Of a stretch of 15,215 nucleotides of DNA, positions 1 to 6,760 are shown piece by piece. Origin of the DNA: an uncultured bacterium. Its GTDB lineage: Bacteria > Cyanobacteriota > Vampirovibrionia > Gastranaerophilales > Gastranaerophilaceae. The notes below the pieces were generated by a model that worked only from the letters and a program-made list of their open reading frames with translations, was not told the origin of the DNA and did no database searches. The position numbers and the translations under genes are program-made. The stretch covers positions 1 to 15,215 of the forward strand of contig CAMDZX010000030.1 of NCBI GenBank assembly GCA_945910925.1. Direction: 5' to 3'. Each line of letters begins with the position of its first letter. Positions within the stretch are counted from its first letter, which is position 1.

Positions 1-45
1 GATTAACGGCATAGTTGGAAGAAAACTTTAAAAGTTAAGCATTTT

Positions 46-63
46 TGTAACAATATTGTTACA
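46..63. repeat. 18-bp perfect palindrome TGTAACAATATTGTTACA
   Basis: A perfect palindrome starting 5 bp beyond the trxB stop codon. Read on the trxB strand it is followed by A residues rather than T residues, so it is a poor intrinsic terminator. The same 8-bp arms with a TG centre occur at 12705-12722, and related ATGTAACA/TGTTACAT arms occur at 12761-12918. It is probably a protein-binding site or a small dispersed repeat; its function is unknown. Confidence 0.6.
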
Positions 64-67
64 TATT

Positions 68-1012
68 TTATACCCGAGCTTTTGAATTTTCTAAAACTTC
101 CAAGTATTTTGAAGCATAAAAAGCACTCACAGCTCCGTCAGATGCCGCTGTAATGACCTGCCTTAACGGAGTATTTCTGACATCACCTGCCGCAAAAACG
201 CCTTTTACAGAGGTCTGCATTGTATTATCCGTAATAACAAATCCGTTAGCATCCTGCTCCAACTGTCCTGAAATTCCTTCCACATTCGGAACAAATCCGA
301 TATATGGAAACACTCCGTCAGTTTTTAAATTTGTTACTTCCCCTGTTTTAACATTTTCAATAACAACCGTTGTTACAACATTATCTCCTTGAATTTCGAC
401 GACCCTGCTATCCCATACAAATTCAAGTTTCGGATTATTAAATGCTCGTTCTTGGACAATCTTATCTGCACGAAGGGAATCACGTCTGTGAATAACATAG
501 ACCTTATCCGCAAATTTTGTAAGATACATTGCTTCTTCTACGGCTGCGTTTCCGCCACCTACAACCGTAACGGTTTTATTTTTATAAAATGCGCCGTCAC
601 ACACCGCACAATAACTTACACCTCTGCTCAAAAATTCAGCCTCACCTTTGACTCCGAGTTTTTTTGCCTGAGCACCGCAAGCTATAATTACGGATTTTGC
701 ATAAAATGTATCTTCAACCGTTTCAATAATTTTAGGTTCAGAGAGTAAATCTATTCTTTTTATTTCTTGCATAGGGAATTTTTGAACATTAAATTTATCA
801 GCATGCTCTTCAAATTTTTCCATCAAATCATATCCACCAATAATTGGGAATCCCGGATAGTTTTCGAGTTCAAGATAGTTTGAAGGCTGTCCGCCAAGCA
901 TTGTAATATCAAGTATTGCGGTTGATGCAGAACTTCTTGCAGCATAAATTCCCGCAGAAAGTCCTGCCGGGCCTCCACCTAAGATTAAAATATCAAAATT
1001 ATAAATCCCCAT
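68..1012 (-). CDS. trxB: Thioredoxin reductase (NADPH, FAD-dependent)
   Basis: 314 aa, the normal length for low-molecular-weight thioredoxin reductase, which passes electrons from NADPH through FAD and a redox disulfide to thioredoxin in the cytoplasm. The FAD-binding glycine motif GGGPAG lies at residues 12-17, the active-site CAVC at 135-138, the NADP-binding GGGNAA at 152-157 and HRRDSLRA at 175-182 (the arginines fit NADPH preference). The C-terminal FAD motif GDVRNTPLRQ lies near 277-286. The ATG start is preceded by GGAGGAGTT, whose spacing is good, and this site lies directly behind the stop codon of the upstream 161-aa gene (11-bp gap), so it is the last gene of the pgi operon. All family motifs are intact. 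Identification is firm; a ferredoxin-dependent homologue is less likely given the HRR motif. Confidence 0.95.
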   Translation of the reverse strand: MGIYNFDILILGGGPAGLSAGIYAARSSASTAILDITMLGGQPSNYLELENYPGFPIIGGYDLMEKFEEHADKFNVQKFPMQEIKRIDLLSEPKIIETVEDTFYAKSVIIACGAQAKKLGVKGEAEFLSRGVSYCAVCDGAFYKNKTVTVVGGGNAAVEEAMYLTKFADKVYVIHRRDSLRADKIVQERAFNNPKLEFVWDSRVVEIQGDNVVTTVVIENVKTGEVTNLKTDGVFPYIGFVPNVEGISGQLEQDANGFVITDNTMQTSVKGVFAAGDVRNTPLRQVITAASDGAVSAFYASKYLEVLENSKARV

Positions 1013-1023
1013 AACTCCTCCGA

Positions 1024-1509
1024 TTATCTTGGAAAACTTTGTCCCGAAAGTTTTTTCCCCGTAATTTTGTATCTGGCGGTTTCTTTTTTTAAAACATGCC
1101 CGTCATATATTGATAAAGTTTCTAAACTTACATCATTTATCCCTGAAAAGGTATCTTTTTCTATCCTTATGGAAACAATATCTCTCAACACTCTGTTATC
1201 CCAATCTGATGTTTTTGTAAATACAACCAAATTCCCCTCCGTTGATTTTAACCCAACCTCAGCCTTCGCCCCGTTAAAAGGGTTTTCTAGTGTTAAGACG
1301 TTACCAACCCTGTATAAGTTCCATAAATCCATGCTGGTCGGCTTAAATGTTCTTGCGGAATTTGTTTCAATAAGCTGACCTTCTACCTGCCACGCACCAA
1401 AAAGTGTTTTGGGTATCTTATCAACAGAAACCCCTGCTTCTATTGTGTAAGAGCGTACAACTAAGACGCTCAAGCATATCCCTAATAATAATCCAATAAC
1501 TCGTTTCAT
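1024..1509 (-). CDS. Small exported protein of unknown function
   Basis: 161 aa, family not recognised. The N-terminus (MKRVIGLLLG, then a hydrophobic stretch to about residue 18) looks like a signal peptide with positive residues before the core, so the protein is probably exported. There is no lipobox cysteine next to the core. The rest is rich in alternating polar and hydrophobic segments typical of beta strands; the early phrase LFGAWQVEGQLIET (37-50) recalls the G-x-W of lipocalin-like barrels, but that is only a suggestion. Its ATG shares one base with the pgi stop codon (TAATG) and no strong Shine-Dalgarno site precedes it, so translation is probably coupled to pgi. It sits between pgi and trxB in one operon, but the sequence gives no reason to link it to either enzyme. 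Confidence 0.8.
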   Translation of the reverse strand: MKRVIGLLLGICLSVLVVRSYTIEAGVSVDKIPKTLFGAWQVEGQLIETNSARTFKPTSMDLWNLYRVGNVLTLENPFNGAKAEVGLKSTEGNLVVFTKTSDWDNRVLRDIVSIRIEKDTFSGINDVSLETLSIYDGHVLKKETARYKITGKKLSGQSFPR

Positions 1510-2897
1510 TATACAGATGCCATTTTTTCTTGTAATTGTTGTGCAGAATCTTCATACCCTGAGCGTCCCATAAGAGCATAGGTATAATTCTTTGCCTGCT
1601 CTACTCCCGGCTGATTGAATGTATCAATATTATAGAGTTCTCCTGCAATTGCGGTTTGCACCTCCAGCATGTATAATAATTGTCCCATACTGTAAGGTGT
1701 AATTTTATCTATGGAAATCGTTAGCGTAGGTCTACAATAATCCGATAAAGCAACCTTTGTCGAATCTGCCTCCGCATTCAACAAATCATTGATAGTTTTT
1801 CCGCCCAAATATCCTATACCCGTGTATTCAAAGATATTAGGGATTTCAATAGTAGTATCGAAATTTTCAACCCTTATGAACGTAATCAGTTTATCGTTTG
1901 GACCTTCGTTATAAAGTTGAATTTGAGAATGTTGATCCGTAACCCCCAACGCTTTTATAGGTGTCGGTCCTACATTTACCTTGTTACCGTTTTTATCATA
2001 TTCTTTCCCTAGAGATTCTGCCCAAAGTTGTGCATACCAATCCGCAACATATCTGAGTCTTGAAGAATAAGGCATCATAACCGACAGTTTTTTACCCTTT
2101 TGCGTATCCATCAGATAATGAATCAGGGCGTTTTGTGCGGCAATATTTTCGTGAATATCGGTATTCTTTAACGCTAAATCCATATCTTTTATGCCGTTTG
2201 TTAATTCATCTATATCAATTCCGACTAATGCAAACGGAACAAGCCCTACTGCGGAGAAAACCGAAAAACGTCCGCCGACATCATCAGGAATAATGAATGT
2301 TTTATAACCCTCCTGATCGGCTAACTGTTTTAACACTCCGACATTTTTATCAGTTGTAACAACAATATTTTTTCGGTAATCATCACCAAGTTCTTTTTCA
2401 AGCATGTCTTTTAATATCATATATTGTGACATTATTTCAGCCGTAGAACCTGATTTTGTAATAACGTTTACCAGAGTCTTTTTCAAATCCAGCACATTTA
2501 GTAATCCCTGCATAGTATCAGGGTCTATATTATCAAGGAAGAAAATTCTGGGAAAATTATTTCGTTCTTCCGCACTCAGTAAATTCCAGTAAGGTTTTAG
2601 CAGGGCTTCCGTAACCGCAATTCCGCCAAGCGCAGACCCGCCGATACCTAAAACAAGAATATTCTCAAAACGGTTTTCAACCATAGAAGCAAACTCTTTT
2701 GCATACCAGATGGTTTCTTCGCTATACCCAAGATTCATCCATTGAAGCCATTGTCCCGGTTTATCTTTTCTCTTGTTCAAATCTGCAATAATGCTTGCAA
2801 TGGTTTCCTTATAATTATCAAATTCCTGTGCAATATTAAGCCCGTTCGCCTCTCCTACTACCATTGCATCAGCATTTCTGTAATTGAATTTGAGCAT
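1509..2897 (-). CDS. pgi: Glucose-6-phosphate isomerase
   Basis: 462 aa, of the shorter bacterial PGI form (about 450 aa, against about 550 in E. coli). It interconverts glucose-6-phosphate and fructose-6-phosphate in the cytoplasm. The SIS-fold phosphate-binding segments GIGGSALG (84-91) and TKSGSTAE (147-154) are present. The first PGI signature, DDVGGRFSVFSAVGL, lies at 205-219, and the second, ending FNQPGVEQAK, at 427-436. Candidate catalytic residues are the Glu in AESLGKE (294), the His in DQHSQ (323) and Lys436. The ATG is preceded by AGGGGA at good spacing, and a TTGTAA/TATAAT promoter lies upstream. It is the first gene of a pgi/161-aa/trxB operon. Confidence 0.96.
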   Translation of the reverse strand: MLKFNYRNADAMVVGEANGLNIAQEFDNYKETIASIIADLNKRKDKPGQWLQWMNLGYSEETIWYAKEFASMVENRFENILVLGIGGSALGGIAVTEALLKPYWNLLSAEERNNFPRIFFLDNIDPDTMQGLLNVLDLKKTLVNVITKSGSTAEIMSQYMILKDMLEKELGDDYRKNIVVTTDKNVGVLKQLADQEGYKTFIIPDDVGGRFSVFSAVGLVPFALVGIDIDELTNGIKDMDLALKNTDIHENIAAQNALIHYLMDTQKGKKLSVMMPYSSRLRYVADWYAQLWAESLGKEYDKNGNKVNVGPTPIKALGVTDQHSQIQLYNEGPNDKLITFIRVENFDTTIEIPNIFEYTGIGYLGGKTINDLLNAEADSTKVALSDYCRPTLTISIDKITPYSMGQLLYMLEVQTAIAGELYNIDTFNQPGVEQAKNYTYALMGRSGYEDSAQQLQEKMASV

Positions 2898-2936
2898 TCC
2901 CCTATCTTTCTCCCTATAAAATGTACATGTATTTTA

Positions 2937-2964
2937 ATTATATTTATAAAACCCAAAATTACAA
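2937..2964 (-). promoter_or_regulatory. Predicted sigma-70-type promoter of pgi operon
   Basis: On the minus strand TTGTAA (2964-2959), a 16-bp spacer and a consensus TATAAT (2942-2937) lie in the 91-bp gap between the murI stop and the pgi start. The predicted transcript start is near 2930, giving a leader of roughly 30 nt that carries the AGGGGA ribosome site. No strong terminator separates it from murI, so some read-through is possible. Confidence 0.6.
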
Positions 2965-2988
2965 GCTGACAGACTGTTGTAAGGTCTG

Positions 2989-3807
2989 TTAATTCTTTAG
3001 AACTCCTTCTTGAACCAATTCCGGTAAATCATTTATCCTGTAAAACATTTCTGCGGCAGTTTTAAATTGTTCGGGATTTGCGCTTACGTATATTTTTTCA
3101 AAACCGTTACCGGAAGCAGAACTTAATAACCCTGATTTTGTCAAATCCTGTTTAATATAGTCTACAAAAAAGTCCGCAGGGTCGATAAACATATAATGCG
3201 GAGAAAATGATGACAATACACCTTTAAGGTACGGATAATGTGTGCAACCCAATACAATCTTTTCAGGGTTATGAACCAACATCCTGCACAAATCCTCATA
3301 AATAATTTTTATATTTTGAGCTTCTCCCTGAGTCTTGGTTTCCACAATATTTACCCAGTTAGGACAGCTTTGAGGATATATTTCCATTTCGGGATTATAT
3401 TTTTTTATTTCCAATTCATAAACCCCTGAAGCTATTGTTGCCTGCGTTGCAAATATCCCCAGACGTTTAATAGGCATTTCCGCTAAAATCTTTGCACAAC
3501 ATTGTATTATCGGATATATCTTAAAATCATAATCATCCTTAATTGCATCATAAGCCGCAGAAGATGATGTATTGCAGGCAATTACAACAGCTTTTACATT
3601 TTTTGTCTTAAAAAAATCCATAATATTGCGCGCATACGATATAAGTTCTTGTTTTGATTTGTTACCATACGGAAGATGTGCCGTATCTCCGTAATAAAGA
3701 CAATTTTCGTTTGGAAGTTGTTCGCGGAACTTTGCATACACCGTCAAACCGCCTACGCCTGAATCAAAAAAACCTATCGGATTATTTATGTTTGTTGATA
3801 TATTCAA
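2989..3807 (-). CDS. murI: Glutamate racemase
   Basis: 272 aa, the usual length for MurI, which converts L-glutamate to the D-glutamate used in peptidoglycan precursors. The FFDSGVGGLTV motif (13-23), YGDT (39-42), the first catalytic Cys78 in IACNTSS and the second, Cys188, in GCTHYPYL are all present. The start is a TTG at 3807: a GGAGGG site stands 5 nt upstream, no ATG occurs before the conserved N-terminal strand, and a later ATG would remove the DSGVGG motif. The gene begins inside the 3' end of the upstream amidase (26-bp overlap), so the two cell-wall genes are co-transcribed and probably translationally coupled. A TTG start may also keep its level low. Confidence 0.95.
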   Translation of the reverse strand: MNISTNINNPIGFFDSGVGGLTVYAKFREQLPNENCLYYGDTAHLPYGNKSKQELISYARNIMDFFKTKNVKAVVIACNTSSSAAYDAIKDDYDFKIYPIIQCCAKILAEMPIKRLGIFATQATIASGVYELEIKKYNPEMEIYPQSCPNWVNIVETKTQGEAQNIKIIYEDLCRMLVHNPEKIVLGCTHYPYLKGVLSSFSPHYMFIDPADFFVDYIKQDLTKSGLLSSASGNGFEKIYVSANPEQFKTAAEMFYRINDLPELVQEGVLKN

Positions 3808-5674
3808 TTATACCCTCCGCTATCGCCTGTGCTGTTGCCTGTTTTCGTTTTGGAGTAATCAATTCGGCTCTTTCTGCCTCGTTAGAAATAAAGCCTATTT
3901 CCAGAAGTACGGCAGGCACGGTAGTATGATTTATAACATAAAATTTTGACCTGAACAACCCTCGATTTGGAGTCTGAATTGCTTTTATCATTTTTGAGTG
4001 TATTGTATTGGCAAGTTCAACACTATTATCATGGTAATAGTGGGTCTCAATACCTTTAGGCTCCGTTCCCGCACAAGAATTTACGTGAACACTTACAAAC
4101 AAAAGCGGATTCATTGATTCCGAGATATTACATCTGTCCTCTAAAGATACATATATATCGTTTGTTCTTGTCATTCCGACTTTGTAACCTTTACGTCGTA
4201 AAATATCCTCAACCCGTCTTGTTACATCAAGGTTAATATCCTTTTCGTTAATACCTTCTCTGATTGCTCCGTAATCAGTTCCGCCATGTCCCGCATCAAG
4301 AACTATCACTTTGTCTTTAGGATTGAGTAATACCGTATCTTTTTGTTTTGGTTTGACAGGTTTCAGACCTGATATTCTCAGTCTGAAATTCTTTCCGTCA
4401 GCGCTAAAATACGTACTTACATCGTTATTTGCATTAAGAGGCAAGGACAAACGTATTCCTATATTCTTTAAAAGTGCAAGTTGAAGTTCATTATAAGGTG
4501 TATTTTCTATTGATTTCTTAAAAATAGCTTCATTGTATTGAGCCGCATTAAAGAAATATACATACAAATTATCCGTATTTCTTTTTATTCCCCAGACAAC
4601 AGGGCGTTCAAAACTCAATGTGAAATCATCCGTACTAAGATTTTTATTGTATTTGTATTTTGTGAGATTTGTCTTTATTGAGGAAACTGTATTAGCCGAT
4701 AGCTTTTCAGGGTTAACAATAAAAACGGATTGATTGTCCGGTGAAAAAATAGGAATATATTGTTTTGCATTTTCGGATGTTATAACTACCCGTGAAATAT
4801 TACTGTCCGACTGTCCGATTTTTATTCTGTCACCCATTGGAGTTGATGCAGACAGAGGTATTTCTTTCCCTGAATAAGCTGTATTAAAATTGGTATTCAC
4901 AAAATCAAACACTATTCGTGAAGGATTTGAAAGCAAAAACGGCTTCTGTATCATTGGTGCGCCATAACCGCTTATAAGAAATCCGTTATTCTTAACACTT
5001 ATTGAATTTATATAGTATTTGCTTCTGAGTGTAATATGATTATTCAATTCACTATTGACAAGGGGTTTTATTTCCTCTGCATTAGATTGTTCAAAAGCCT
5101 GTCTTATTTGGTTTAAATCCTTTTGTGAATAGTTACTGCTTGTCGATAAAACCGCAGGTTGAATATTTGTATCCTGAACCTGAATTTTTAGAGGATTATA
5201 GTAAGAATAAGACAGTTTTTGTTTATCACAATATGAGTTTTGATAAAACTGTGCGTGTGATGAAGACAAATCCACAGGCATGATAACAAGATGATTATTT
5301 ATATTTCCAATTTTTAAATTATCAAGATTATAATTGTCATCAAATATCATAACAACACGTACAACATTAGGATTGGTAGTAAATTGGCTTATTTTTATTT
5401 GTTTGACAACTCCGCTTGTCAGGTATAAATCCTGCTTCTTTCCTATTAGTATTGAACTGTTTATATCAAAATAAACTTTATGCGATTCGGGTAACTTAAC
5501 AGGTTTTATACTGTCTGTAATACTTGATTGATAATTTCCGATTGTATTTAGAAAGATAGAAGAACCTGATGTATCAAACGAAACACCTTTAATTTTGTAG
5601 ACTTCATCTGCGTACACGAAATTAAAAAGCGCTGTTATTAATAAAAGAAATACTATAAGAAGTTTTCTGACCAA
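3782..5674 (-). CDS. Exported N-acetylmuramoyl-L-alanine amidase with AMIN-like regions (AmiC/Amidase_3 family)
   Basis: 630 aa from the TTG start chosen here (636 from an ATG at 5692). It cleaves the bond between muramic acid and the stem peptide in the cell wall. A signal peptide (VRKLLIVFLLLITALF, then a small residue near residue 22) is followed by at least two AMIN-like beta regions (about 25-135 and 220-325; phrases VVKQIKISQF, NPSRIVFDF, DRIKIGQSDSNISRVVI), which in relatives target peptidoglycan or septal sites. The C-terminal zinc amidase begins near 455. Zinc ligands are His463 (DAGHGG), Glu477 and His530 (SVHVNS), and the catalytic Glu592 lies in LLEIGF. The TTG is preferred because GGGAG lies about 9-11 nt before it, while the ATG has no ribosome site and falls about where the transcript should start. 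The 3' end overlaps murI. AMIN-amidase fusions are common in Cyanobacteria and Proteobacteria. Confidence 0.93.
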   Translation of the reverse strand: MVRKLLIVFLLLITALFNFVYADEVYKIKGVSFDTSGSSIFLNTIGNYQSSITDSIKPVKLPESHKVYFDINSSILIGKKQDLYLTSGVVKQIKISQFTTNPNVVRVVMIFDDNYNLDNLKIGNINNHLVIMPVDLSSSHAQFYQNSYCDKQKLSYSYYNPLKIQVQDTNIQPAVLSTSSNYSQKDLNQIRQAFEQSNAEEIKPLVNSELNNHITLRSKYYINSISVKNNGFLISGYGAPMIQKPFLLSNPSRIVFDFVNTNFNTAYSGKEIPLSASTPMGDRIKIGQSDSNISRVVITSENAKQYIPIFSPDNQSVFIVNPEKLSANTVSSIKTNLTKYKYNKNLSTDDFTLSFERPVVWGIKRNTDNLYVYFFNAAQYNEAIFKKSIENTPYNELQLALLKNIGIRLSLPLNANNDVSTYFSADGKNFRLRISGLKPVKPKQKDTVLLNPKDKVIVLDAGHGGTDYGAIREGINEKDINLDVTRRVEDILRRKGYKVGMTRTNDIYVSLEDRCNISESMNPLLFVSVHVNSCAGTEPKGIETHYYHDNSVELANTIHSKMIKAIQTPNRGLFRSKFYVINHTTVPAVLLEIGFISNEAERAELITPKRKQATAQAIAEGIIEYINKHK

Positions 5675-5698
5675 AGTAATTATCTCTCCCATATAAAT

Positions 5699-5707
5699 AG
5701 TATACCA
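5699..5707 (-). promoter_or_regulatory. Predicted extended -10 promoter of the amidase-murI operon
   Basis: The minus strand reads TGGTATACT: an extended -10 (TG-N) joined to TATACT at 5704-5699. No good -35 is seen at 17 bp (AGGTCA). Transcription would begin close to 5692, leaving the ATG at 5692 with no leader and supporting the TTG at 5674 as the true start. The upstream part overlaps the -35 box of the divergent rightward promoter. Confidence 0.5.
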
Positions 5708-5720
5708 AAAATAGAAAAGA

Positions 5721-5749
5721 TTGACCTAACCTGTAAAAAACTATATAAT
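5721..5749 (+). promoter_or_regulatory. Predicted sigma-70-type promoter of the six-gene rightward operon
   Basis: TTGACC (5721-5726), an exact 17-bp spacer and a consensus TATAAT (5744-5749). This is the best promoter in the window. The transcript start is expected near 5756, about 24 nt before the first gene, with a GTGGAG ribosome site at 5765-5770. Confidence 0.75.
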
Positions 5750-5779
5750 TAAATTGTATTACGTGTGGAGAATATTTAT

Positions 5780-6133
5780 ATGGAAACAAAAGACAGGCGA
5801 TGGTATGATTCACATCTTGAAACTACGAGAACTTTAAAATTGTTGGAAAAATTATCCGACGAAGAAAAAGAAGCGCTCTCTGAATCGTTGATTGCAATTG
5901 TTAACCAAATAAAAGATTTTCATCGTGATGATTTTGAAGACGAATCAAAAGAGACCCCTCTTAGTTTGGGTATTGATAGAGTTATCGGACTGTATCAATC
6001 TTCAAACGGACGCCGTTGGTATGATAAATCTGACAGTTTCGGTTTTGCAATGAAGGCTATGTCTACCCTGCCGGAATCGGATTTTAAAAATATTATGGAC
6101 GGACTGTCCGTAACCCTTTCTTCTCATACATAA
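5780..6133 (+). CDS. Unrecognised 117-aa protein with internal RRWYD repeat
   Basis: 117 aa, not recognised. It is acidic and predicted mainly helical, with no signal peptide or membrane segment, so probably cytoplasmic. It contains two copies of one unit, at residues 6-41 and 78-113, each opening with RRWYD and aligning without gaps: RRWYD, a Lys ten residues in, and Leu at matching places. The second half reads like a shortened helical hairpin (STLPESDFKNIMDGL against EKLSDEEKEALSESL). The start is the ATG at 5780, 9 nt after GTGGAG; an in-frame GTG at 5765 would place the start inside the ribosome site. It is the first gene of the operon, 16 bp before cdd. Nothing in the sequence tells its function. 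Confidence 0.8.
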   Translation: METKDRRWYDSHLETTRTLKLLEKLSDEEKEALSESLIAIVNQIKDFHRDDFEDESKETPLSLGIDRVIGLYQSSNGRRWYDKSDSFGFAMKAMSTLPESDFKNIMDGLSVTLSSHT

Positions 6134-6149
6134 AAAAGGACAAAGAGAA

Positions 6150-6533
6150 ATGTGTGATTACAACAAATTGATGGAATTAGCAAAAGAAGCGTCAACAAAT
6201 GCTTATTGCAGGTATTCAAATTTTAAAGTTGGCGCGTGTGTTCTGACAAAAACAGGTAAAACTTTTAAGGGTTGTAACTTTGAAAACTCAAGTTACGGTC
6301 TTGCAATATGTGCCGAACGTTGTGCGGTGGGAGCGGCAATTGTTAACGGAGAAACTCAAATCAATGCTATTGCAATATACTCTCCAAACACTGACAATTG
6401 TTATCCTTGCGGTGCTTGCAGGCAGGTATTGAATGAGTTTAAAAATGAAGACATTGATGTAATAACAGAAGAAAATGGCGAGTTAAAGATAACGAAACTT
6501 TCGTATCTGCTGCCGGAAAGCTTCTCTTTATAA
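6150..6533 (+). CDS. cdd: Cytidine deaminase
   Basis: 127 aa, the length of the small homotetrameric zinc cytidine deaminases that convert (deoxy)cytidine to (deoxy)uridine in pyrimidine salvage. Motifs: FKVGAC (25-30), the nucleoside-binding GCNFENSSYG (41-50), the active site CAERCA with zinc ligand Cys54 and proton-shuttling Glu56, and PCGACRQ with ligands Cys87 and Cys90. The three-Cys zinc site is typical of the tetrameric class. The ATG lies 9 nt after AAAGGA. It has a 16-bp gap to the 117-aa gene and 2 bp to the next gene. A cdd close to pgpH-ybeY-dgkA is a known arrangement in Gram-positive genomes, although there it usually follows dgkA. Confidence 0.96.
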   Translation: MCDYNKLMELAKEASTNAYCRYSNFKVGACVLTKTGKTFKGCNFENSSYGLAICAERCAVGAAIVNGETQINAIAIYSPNTDNCYPCGACRQVLNEFKNEDIDVITEENGELKITKLSYLLPESFSL

Positions 6534-6535
6534 TT

Positions 6536-6760
6536 ATGTATATTTTTGAATGTATATGGAAACTTTTTCACAAACAGCAGGAGGAACCTGAGGAGTTTAA
6601 TTACGACCCCTTAAATCAACCTATACAAGAGGATTACGAGCGTTGTGAACATGAATTCATGCCGGTTGACAGTACAGGGCAAACTCTGGCTTGTATTAAA
6701 TGCGGATTTATAGTACAACGTAGTAATACAGAAGAGGGTAATTATGGTTCAAATGTTTGA
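6536..6760 (+). CDS. Small zinc-ribbon-like protein, unknown function
   Basis: 74 aa, not recognised as a named family. The N-terminal half is acidic (EEPEE near 16-20) and the C-terminal half has a likely metal site: C37-x-H39, then 13 residues, then C53-x-x-C56-G. That gives four ligands in a short ribbon. The ATG follows the cdd stop after 2 bp without a clear ribosome site of its own (GGAAAG is about 15 nt away), so it probably depends on coupling to cdd. Its end overlaps the pgpH start by 17 bp. It is the only gene here ending in TGA outside the RF2 frameshift site. The compact placement argues for a real gene. It could bind nucleic acid or simply hold zinc. Confidence 0.72.
   Translation: MYIFECIWKLFHKQQEEPEEFNYDPLNQPIQEDYERCEHEFMPVDSTGQTLACIKCGFIVQRSNTEEGNYGSNV

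Noticed and set aside
46..63. TGTAACA palindrome as a cyanobacterial NtcA site
   Set aside because: NtcA sites are GTA-N8-TAC; here the spacing is GTA-N10-TAC.
389..748. 119-aa open frame on the plus strand
   Set aside because: It lies wholly antisense to trxB, has no ribosome site and no family likeness; the minus-strand gene keeps every thioredoxin reductase motif.
2969..2989. Hairpin ACAGAC/GTCTGT at the end of murI as a terminator
   Set aside because: The stem is only 6 bp, it overlaps the stop codon and no T-run follows on the minus strand.
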